Both the position numbers and the translations under genes were made by a program. From positions 3,782,001-3,846,000 of the forward strand of contig OZ242258.1 of NCBI GenBank assembly GCA_965207025.1: 64,000 nucleotides of DNA, given 5' to 3'. Within the stretch, counting starts at the first letter, position 1. Every line of letters starts with the position of its first letter. Below, piece after piece: positions 42,312-50,900 of the stretch. This DNA comes from Bin87 sp034423595 (GTDB taxonomy: Bacteria > Chloroflexota > Dehalococcoidia > Lucifugimonadales > UBA3495). The notes beneath the pieces are model-generated. The model saw nothing but the letters and a program-made list of their open reading frames with translations, was not told where the DNA came from and did no database searches.

Positions 42312-43627
42312 GACGTTTTTAGGTAGGCGCATGGTGAGTAATCTCCAGGTTGGACTTGGGTTCGGGCCAAGGCTCTGGCAACAGCCAGAGTTGGGTCCAG
42401 AGGCGGCCTTGGATGAGCAATCGCCGGAGGCGTTCCATGCCGTGGCGGATCACGCTGACGGTGCGGCCCGTCCGGCGCCAGGGGTTGCGATGTACGGGAA
42501 CCGGCGTCTTGGGCGGCGTGCGCAGGTTGCCTGGGTCAATGTTGCGGTCGTAGGCGTCCTCGACCCTGGTGCCATAGGCCAGGGACAGCAGGGTGGCCAC
42601 CGAGAGCACCAGCCAGTGGCGGGAGACGCGGTCTGGGTCGGTGCGCCGGGTCTTGTCCCACTTCCAGCCCAGGCTCTTGAGGGCCTTGAAGCCCAGTTCG
42701 ATCCAGAAGCGCAGCGCGTACCAACTGGGTCCCACCTTGTCGGGCGGCAGGTCGGTGAGGATGATCCAGGGTTCTTCCTGTTCGAGGTACCAGACCACCA
42801 CGAGAGTGCAGCGGCGCTTGGCCTCGGGGGTGCTGAAGGCGGTGCCCTGGCCGATCCAGGCGGTGTCTGGCTGGGAAACGAAGCGCTGGGCGGGCAGGCG
42901 TTTGCCGCCGTCGGCGCAGAAGGTGATGTTCTTCCGGTAGCGCATACCAGGATGCCAGCCCTGCTCTCGTATCTGGTTCCAGAGCTTGGGGCTGGCAATG
43001 CCCCGGTCGCAGAGCACGATGACGGTCATTCCCTCCGTAACCGCCGGAGCCAGTTGCTTGAGCAGTTCCACGATGGGGTCCGACCAGGATCCCTTCTGAT
43101 TGGCTTTGAGGATGCGCCAGGCCACGGGAATGGCGCAACTGCGGTAGAGGACGCTGATGACGATGGCGGTGGTCTGGTCGCCCTTGAGCGTGGGGTCGAT
43201 GGCCAGGGCCAGGCGTTCGGAGCGCCACAGGGCCAAAACCCACCGCAGCAGGGGCGCGAAGCAGAGCGTAACGTCCAACTCAGTCCGGCAGGGACGGGCC
43301 CGGTCGCTGCCATCGTAGAGCCACTGGCGAATGTACTGGCGCAAGCTGTTCCAGTTGCCCTTGGCGGAGAGAGCCGAGGCCACGGCGTTCTGGCAGGCGC
43401 TGCCCGCCAGGATGGCCCCGCAGACCCACATTGCCAAGCCGGTCAATTGTGGCTGGGAGAGGTGAGGTAAATGCGTTTCAATCGTTTTTTGCATCTGATA
43501 GCATTCTCTGGGAAGGCGCATGGGGGACCTCCGGCACCTGGTTTCGACACACCCAGAATGCCGGAAAGCCCGGCGCCTTCCCAAGTTAAGCGCCGAGCCA
43601 GTTTTAGCCTTTACATACCCTTGTCAG
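42295..43627 (-). mobile_element. IS4-family insertion sequence, copy 1
   Basis: Perfect 17-bp terminal inverted repeats: CTGACAAGGGTATGTAA at 42295-42311 and its reverse complement at 43611-43627. It contains one 400-codon transposase gene on the minus strand. It sits between C-runs (42286-42294 and 43628-43635), consistent with a target duplication of about eight C. Confidence 0.85.
42319..43521 (-). CDS. IS4-family transposase, copy 1
   Basis: 400 residues from ATG 43521 (MRLPRECYQ), the same length as the neighbouring copy. A DDE enzyme: first Asp in ALAIDPTLKGDQ, second in VIVLCDRGIAS, and the IS4 signature Y-(2)-R-(3)-E-(6)-K in WYALRFWIELGFKALK. The reading frame is intact, so it could be active. 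It cuts and joins the element's ends in the standard IS4 reaction. Most residues match copy 2, but DNA differences show they are not a fresh duplication. Confidence 0.9.
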   Translation of the reverse strand: MRLPRECYQMQKTIETHLPHLSQPQLTGLAMWVCGAILAGSACQNAVASALSAKGNWNSLRQYIRQWLYDGSDRARPCRTELDVTLCFAPLLRWVLALWRSERLALAIDPTLKGDQTTAIVISVLYRSCAIPVAWRILKANQKGSWSDPIVELLKQLAPAVTEGMTVIVLCDRGIASPKLWNQIREQGWHPGMRYRKNITFCADGGKRLPAQRFVSQPDTAWIGQGTAFSTPEAKRRCTLVVVWYLEQEEPWIILTDLPPDKVGPSWYALRFWIELGFKALKSLGWKWDKTRRTDPDRVSRHWLVLSVATLLSLAYGTRVEDAYDRNIDPGNLRTPPKTPVPVHRNPWRRTGRTVSVIRHGMERLRRLLIQGRLWTQLWLLPEPWPEPKSNLEITHHAPT

Positions 43628-43634
43628 CCCCCCC

Positions 43635-44970
43635 CCTTAGAGGGGTAGGTATAGGCTTTTACGGGGGCGCATGATGGGTAATCTCCAAGCCTGTTTTGGG
43701 TTCGGGCCAGGGTTCTGGGAGCAGCCATACGCGGCTCCAGAGCCTGCCCCTGAGCGTCAAGCGCCGAAGCCAGTCGATGCCGTGGCGGATCACGCTGACG
43801 GTACGCGCCGGACGGGTCCAAGGGTCCCGATGATTGGGAGCCAGAGTCTTGGGCGGCGCCCGCAGGTTGCCTGGGGCGATGCCACGATCGTTGGCGTCCT
43901 CCACCCGGGTGCCGTAGGCGAGGGCCAGCAGTGTTGCCACCGAGAGCACCAGCCAGTGTCGGGAGATGCGGGTGGGGTCGGTTCTTCTGGTCTTGTCCCA
44001 CTTCCAGCCCAGGCTCTTGAGGGCCTTGAAGCCCAGCTCGATCCAGAAGCGCAGGGCGTACCAACTCACCCCGACCTCCTCCGGAGGCAGGTCGGTGAGG
44101 ATGATCCAGGGTTCCTCCTGCTCGACGTACCAGACCACCAGCAGGGTGCAACGGCGCTGGGCGGCGGGAGGACCGAAGGCGGTGCCCCGGCCGATCCAGG
44201 CGGTGTCGGGGCGGGAAACAAAGGCGCGGGCGGGCAAGCGCTTGCCGCCGTCGGCGCAGAAGGTGATGTTCTTCCTATAGCGCATACAGGGGTACCAGCC
44301 CTGGGTGCATATCTGCTGCCACAGCTTGGGACTGGAGATGCCCCGGTCGCAGAGCACGATGACGGTCATTTCGGGTGGAATCGCCGGGGCCAGTTCCTTG
44401 AGCAGTTCCACCGTGGGGTCCATCCAGGAGCCTTTCTGAGTGGCGGGGTGGATATGCCAGGCCACGGGTATGGCGCAACTGCGGTACACCACGCTGATGA
44501 CGATGGCGGTGGTCTGGTCGCCCTTGAGCGTGGGGTCGATGGCCAGGGCCAGGCGGTCGGAGTGCCACCAGGCCAGGACCCATTTGAGCAGTGGCGCGAA
44601 GCAGAGAGTAACGTCCAGTTGAGTCTGGCAGGGGCTGGTCCGGTCGCTGCCGTCGTAGAGCCACTCCCGGAGATACTGGCGCAGGTTGTTCCACTTGCGC
44701 CAGGGAGAGAGGGCGGAGGCCACGGCGTTCTGGCAGGCGCTGCCGGCCAGGATGGCCCCGCAAACCCACAGCGCCAAGCCGGTCAATTGTGGCTGAGATA
44801 GGTGAGGTAAATGCGTTTCAATAGCTTGCTGAATCTGATAGGTTTCTCGGGGAAGGCGCATCGAGGGTCTCCGGTATCTGGGGGTGTGATGACACCAGAA
44901 TGCCGGATGCCCGTGCGCCTTTCCAAGTTACGCGCCAGGCCAATTTCGGCCCATACCTACCCCTCTAAGG
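43635..44970 (-). mobile_element. IS4-family insertion sequence, copy 2
   Basis: Perfect 18-bp inverted repeats: CCTTAGAGGGGTAGGTAT at 43635-43652 and its reverse complement at 44953-44970. The repeats differ from copy 1 but follow the same CTxANAxGGGTAxGTA pattern. It is flanked by C-runs (43628-43634 and 44971-44979) and sits head-to-tail directly beside copy 1. Confidence 0.85.
43659..44861 (-). CDS. IS4-family transposase, copy 2
   Basis: 400 residues from ATG 44861. Catalytic residues are D109 (AIDPTLKGD), D172 (VLCDRGI) and E275 within the Y268-x2-R271-x3-E275-x6-K282 signature. The frame is intact. It has the same order and orientation as copy 1, with which it shares most residues. 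Both transposases face away from the third giant gene, so that gene's expression does not depend on them unless an outward promoter exists in the IS end. Confidence 0.9.
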   Translation of the reverse strand: MRLPRETYQIQQAIETHLPHLSQPQLTGLALWVCGAILAGSACQNAVASALSPWRKWNNLRQYLREWLYDGSDRTSPCQTQLDVTLCFAPLLKWVLAWWHSDRLALAIDPTLKGDQTTAIVISVVYRSCAIPVAWHIHPATQKGSWMDPTVELLKELAPAIPPEMTVIVLCDRGISSPKLWQQICTQGWYPCMRYRKNITFCADGGKRLPARAFVSRPDTAWIGRGTAFGPPAAQRRCTLLVVWYVEQEEPWIILTDLPPEEVGVSWYALRFWIELGFKALKSLGWKWDKTRRTDPTRISRHWLVLSVATLLALAYGTRVEDANDRGIAPGNLRAPPKTLAPNHRDPWTRPARTVSVIRHGIDWLRRLTLRGRLWSRVWLLPEPWPEPKTGLEITHHAPP

Positions 44971-44998
44971 CCCCCCCCCGACTTTCAGGGGTGGAAAG
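44971..44998 (+). promoter_or_regulatory. poly-C tract and hairpin before third giant gene
   Basis: Nine C (44971-44979), then GACTTTCAGGGG (44980-44991), then GGAAAG just before ATG 44999. The C-run can pair with the GGGG to form a short hairpin next to the ribosome site. The same arrangement precedes the first giant gene (25474-25493). Confidence 0.5.
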
Positions 44999-47900
44999 AT
45001 GATGCCGTCCGCGCCGCTGCGACGGCTCTTCACCCTGCTGCTGCCGGCCCTGGCCCTGGCCCTGCTGGCCCTGGTCGCATTCCTGCTGGCGCTGCCAGCC
45101 GCCGACCCGGCCCTGGCCCAGGACGAATCCACCCGGCCTGAAATCACCGGCCGTCCTGCTCTGGTTTCCAGCCCCGCCAGCGGCGACACCTACCGCCGCG
45201 GGGAGGTGATCAACGTCGCATTGACCTTCAGCGAGCCGGTGGCGGTGACCGGAAAGCCGCGCCTTCGTCTGAAAATCGGCGACCGGGAACGCTGGGCCCG
45301 GTACGACCGCTCCGAGCAGGAGGGAACCCGGCTCATCTTCGCCTATACGGTGAAGCGGAACGACGCCGATGCCGACGGCGTCAGCACCAAGAAGAACCAA
45401 CTGAAGCTGAACGGAGGCTCCATAGCGGACGCCGACGGCAACGCCGCCAGCCTGGAGCACAAGCGGCTGCCGGACCGTGCCCGCCACAAGGTGGACGGCT
45501 CTGCTGACGACGAAAGCGAAGAGACGCCCACTCCCGAACCCACGCCGGAGCCAACCCCCGAGCCAACGCCGGCGCCGCCGGCCAATAACGAGCCACAGTT
45601 CGCCAACGCCAGCGATGTTCGCTACGTGGACGAGAACACGCCGGCCGGAACCGGCATCGGCGGTCCGGTGACCGCCACCGACGCCGACGGCGACACCCTT
45701 ACCTATGCCCTGACCGGCGCCGACGCCGGGAGTTTCGACTTCAACGTCGCCAGCGGGCAGATTTCGGTCCAGAACGCCCTGGACTACGAGAGCCGGGCCA
45801 GCTACTCCGTGACCGTAACCGTCAGCGACGGAAAGAATACCGCCGGAGAGCAGGACGCCAGCGTTGACGACTCCATCGCCATCACCATCACCGTGACCAA
45901 CGTGGACGAACCCGGCGTGGTCAGCCTGGATACCAACACTCCCGAAGTGGGTAGCGCGGTGCGGACGGCGCTGCTGGACCCGGACGGCGTCGTGAGCGGC
46001 GTGGTCTGGGCCTGGGCGCGCTCATCCGACGGAACCAACTGGAACGCCATAGCCGGCGCGACCTCCAGCGCCTACACCCCCACGGACGACGATGCCGGCC
46101 AGTACCTGCGGGCTTCCGCGTCATATACCGACCCCGAGGGCCCCGGCAAAACGGCGCAGGCAGTGACTTCCAACCCGGTGCCGGCGCCGGCAGCGCCCGA
46201 GCCCACGCCAACTCCGGAGCCCACGCCAACGCCAACGCCCACTCCGGCGCCGCCGGCCAATAACGAGCCACAGTTCGCCAACGCCAGCGATGTTCGCTAC
46301 GTGGACGAGAACACGCCGGCCGTAACCGGCATCGGCGGTCCGGTGACCGCCACCGACGGCGACGGCGATACGCTGGCCTATGCCCTGACCGGCGCCGACG
46401 CCGGGAGTTTCGACTTCAACGTCGCCAGCGGGCAGATTTCGGTCCAGAACGCCCTGGACTACGAGAGCCGGGCCAGCTACTCCGTGACCGTAACCGTCAG
46501 CGACGGCAAGAACGCCGCCGGCGAGGCCGACGCCAGCGTTGACGATTCCATCTCGATCACCATCAAGGTCACCAACGTGGACGAACCCGGCGTCGTCAGC
46601 CTCGATACCAATACTCCCGAAGTGGGCAAAGCGGTGCGGACGGTGCTGCTGGACCCGGACGGCGGCGTGAGCGGCGTGTCCTGGGCCTGGGCGCGCTCAT
46701 CCAACGGAACCACCTGGAACGCCATAGCCGGCGCGACCCTCGACGCCTACACCCCCACGGACGACGACGACGGTATGTACCTGCGGGCTTCCGCGTCATA
46801 TACCGACCCCGAGGGCCCCGGCAAAACGGCGCAGGCGGTGACTTCCAACCCGGCGCAGCGTGTGCCTGAATTTGAGCCGGCCACGACACCCGAGCCGACT
46901 CCGGCTCCTACCCCCGAGCCAACGCCGACGCCGCCGGCCAATAACGAGCCACAGTTCGCCAACGCCAGCGATGTCCGCTACGTGGACGAAAACACGCCGG
47001 CCGGGGCGAGCATCGGCAGTCCGGTGACCGCCACCGACGCCGACGGCGACACCTTGACCTACGACCTGACGGGCGCCGACGCCGGCAGTTTCGACTTCAA
47101 CGCCGCCAGCGGGCAGATTACCGTCAAGGACGCCTTGGACTACGAGGACAAATCGAGCTATTCGGTTACGGTCACCGTCCACGACGGCAAGAATGCCGCC
47201 GGCGAGGCCGATACCGCCGTTGACGACTCCATCGATGTGACCGTTTCCGTGGTCAACGTGGACGAGGCCGGCCAGGTATTCCTCAATGAGACGGAGCCAC
47301 TGGAGGGCAGTGCGCTGAGCGCCCTCGTCTTCGACCCGGACGGCGGCGTAACCGGCGAGAGTTGGACCTGGGAAAGCTCCGCCGACGGCACGTCGTCGTG
47401 GGCCGCCATCGCGGGCGCGACCGATGCCGCCTATACTCCGGTTGACGGCGACGCCGGCCGCTACCTGCGGGCCAGCGCGTCCTACGCCGACGCCCAGGGT
47501 ACGGGCAAGAGCGCCCGGTCCGACGCCGCCGGCCCGGTAACGGGGGTCAGCAGCCAGATATCCAGCGGGCCCGCCATCACCTCCGGCCCCAACCTGAACA
47601 GTCCGGTGGTCGCCGACATTTTCAGCAACACCTACGGCTTCGGCGAGAAGATAGTCGTCAGCTTCACCTTCAGCGCGCCGGTGGCAGTGACCGGCGCTCC
47701 CCGGGTCAGCCTGGCCTTCGTGGGCCCCAGCCGCTGGGCCGAGTATGCCGGTTCCAGCGCCGACGGCGCGACCCTCTCCTTTGCCTACACCGTGGTGTCC
47801 GACGACTGGGACTACGACGGCCTGAGCGTGGCCGCCAACGCGCTGGAACTGAACGAAGGAACCATCGAGGACGCCGACGGCAACGCCGCCGACCTGTCCC

Positions 47901-50900
47901 ACCCGGGCGTCTCCCCCGGGGCCACCCACAAGGTGGACGGCTTCCTCACCACCAAGCAGCCGGTTGACCCGCCGACCAACAACGAGCCGGAGTTCGCCAG
48001 GGACAGCGCTGTCCGCCACGTGGCTGAAAACACTCCGGCCGGAACCGGCATCGGCAATCCGGTGACCGCCAGCGACGAAGACAGCGACACGCTGACCTAC
48101 GGGCTGACGGGCGCCGACGCCGGGAGCTTCGACTTCAACGTCGCCACCGGGCAGTTGAGCGTCAAGGATGCCCTGGACTACGAGAGCAAGTCGAGTTACT
48201 CCGTAACCGTAACCGTCAGCGACGGCAAGAATACTGCCGGCGAGCAGGACGGCAGCGTTGACGACTCCATCGCCGTCGCCATCACCGTGACCAACGTGGA
48301 CGAGGCCGGCAACGTCTTGCTGTTATTGGAGACGGACCCGCCGGAGGTGGGCAGCACGGTAAGCGCGGTCACGGTGCTTGATCCGGACGGCGGCGTGAGC
48401 GGCGTGGCCTGGACCTGGGAGCGCTCCGACGACGGGACGACCTGGACCGCCATAGCCGGCGCGAGCTCCAACGCCTACACTCCCACGGACGACGATGCCG
48501 GCCAGTACCTGCGGGTCACGGCGTCATACGCCGACGCCGAGGGTCCCGGCAAAACGGCCCGGAACGCCACGGCCAGCGCCGTTATCCTGCTGCCGGGCAA
48601 CGTCGCTCCCGACCCGGTGACAATGTCCTCCACCGACAACCGCGTGCCGCAGAATTGGTCCCTCATCCCCTCCGGCCTCAACCCCGGCGACCGCTTCCGC
48701 CTCCTGTTCGTCACCTCCACGTCAACCGTGGCGACCTCGTCGGACATCGCGACCTACAACACCCACGCGCAAAACGCGGCCAACAGCCGCCAGGAGCTGC
48801 GGCCCTACAAAGACGGGTTCCGCGCCATCATCTCCACCCAAACCGTGGACGCCCGTGACAACACGGGCACGGCGCCCGCCGATACCTCCGCCGGATACGC
48901 CGCCGGTGAGGGCGTGCCCATCTACTGGGTCGGTGGGATACTTGCCGAGATCGGGGGCTGGCTGGCCGGCGGGAAGGTGGCCGACGACTATCCCGACTTC
49001 TACGACAGCAGTTGGGACTCACGTGGTGCTAGAACTCAACTAGGTGGGTCACTTCCCGGTGCCGTTGTTTGGACCGGCTCGAACGCCAATGGCACGAAAC
49101 ATGCAACGAAATATGCCGGCGCGGCTAATGTATGGGACGTACATATAAATTCCGTTGGGGCGACCAGTCTGAATGATCCTTTTGGTGGTTCGGACGACGC
49201 CACTATCTCAGCCCATCTCTTCGCCCTCTCCCCGGTGTTGACCGTCGAGGACCCCACCCGCCCGGCCAAGCCGGCCGGCTTCCGGGCCGCGGCCGGCAAC
49301 GCCTACGTAACGTTGACCTGGGACGACCCCGCCGACTCCACCATCACCAAGTACCAGTACCGCCAGGGCAGCGGCAGCTGGACCGACATCGAGGGCAGCG
49401 ACCAGGACACCACCTCGCACAGCATCACCGGCCTCTCCGCCGGAACCTACACCTACCGCATCCGCGCCGTGGACACCGGCGGCCCCGGCCCGGCGTCGGA
49501 CTCGCTGACGGTGACCACGGCGCGCCCGCCTCCACCGCAGTCCGTAGAGCCTGATTGGGAATACATCCCCGCCGGCTTCGGCCACGGCGACAGCTTCCGA
49601 CTCCTGTTCCTCACCTCCACCCTGTATTTCGCCTATCCCACCGGGGATATTGACGCATCCAACCGCATCGTCCAGGCCCGGGCCGCGGCCAACGACAACC
49701 TCGCCGGTTTCAGCGGTTGGTTCCGCGCCCTGATTTCCACCGGCACGGTGGACGCCCGCGACAACACCGGCACCGCTCCCGCCAACGGCAGCGCTTACAC
49801 CTCCGGCGAGGGCGTCCCCATCTACTGGGTGAAGGGCGCCAGGCTCGCCGACGACTACGCCGACTTCTACGACGGCAATTGGGATTCGACTGACTGGAGG
49901 ACCGAAAACGGCAACCAAACCACCACCCCGCCCAGCGGCGGCAGGTTCGACAGGGAGGTTTGGACCGGCTCCAATGCCGATGGCACGAAGCACGCAACGA
50001 ATTACGCCGGCGCGACTCAGGTCCGCCACGGCTGGCTGGGCAACAACAAGCCCGTCTCGGAGAATACCATCGGCCCGAGGACTTCGGGCAATGCCCCGGC
50101 CTATTACGGCCTGTCCCCGGTCATCCAGGTGGTGGACACCATCCGCCCGGACCAGCCGACCGGCCTCCGCGCCACCCCCGGCGACCGCGCGGTGATTCTC
50201 AGCTGGACCAACCCGGCCGACCCCTCCATCACCGGATACCAGTATCGGCAGGACGGCGGAGCCTGGACCGATATGACGGGCAGCGGCGCCGCTACCATCT
50301 CGTACCTCGCCGGCAACCTGGATAACGGCGTAGAATACACCTTCGAGGTGCGCGCCGTGGACGCCGTCGGCGCCGGTCCCGCGTCCGACCCACTGACGGC
50401 CACGCCCGCCGGTCAGCAGCCCGTCTCGCCCCAGACGGTGGCTCCCGGCTGGTCTCTCATCCCCTCCGGCCTCGGCCCGGGCGACAGCTTCCGCCTGATG
50501 TTCCTCACCTCCGGCAAGCGGGACGCCGCGTCCCCGAACATAGAAGACTACAACGGCTTCGTGCAGGCGGCTGTCCTCGGCAACTCGGCCCTGGAACCCT
50601 TCGCCGAGCAGTTCCGCGCCATCATCTCCACCGCAACCGTCGATGCCGCCGACAACGTGGACGCCCGGATTACCGAGACCGGCGTGCCCATCTACTGGCT
50701 CAATGGCGACCGGGTTGCCGAAAACTACTACCGCTTCTATGGCCCCCTAATGGAACGCCATGTAACGGAAACCCACTTCGACGACGGCGAAGAGACTGAA
50801 GCGAGAGTTGTTTATGAAGTATCCTACACCAACCGGGGAGTCGTCTGGGAATCAAAGGAGGCCAGGGAGGAGTCCGGGAATGTCGCAACCTTCAATGGTC

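Noticed and set aside
42331..44801. Plus-strand ORFs across both IS elements
   Set aside because: Antisense of intact IS4-type transposases; both ORFs are parallel shadows of the same duplicated gene.
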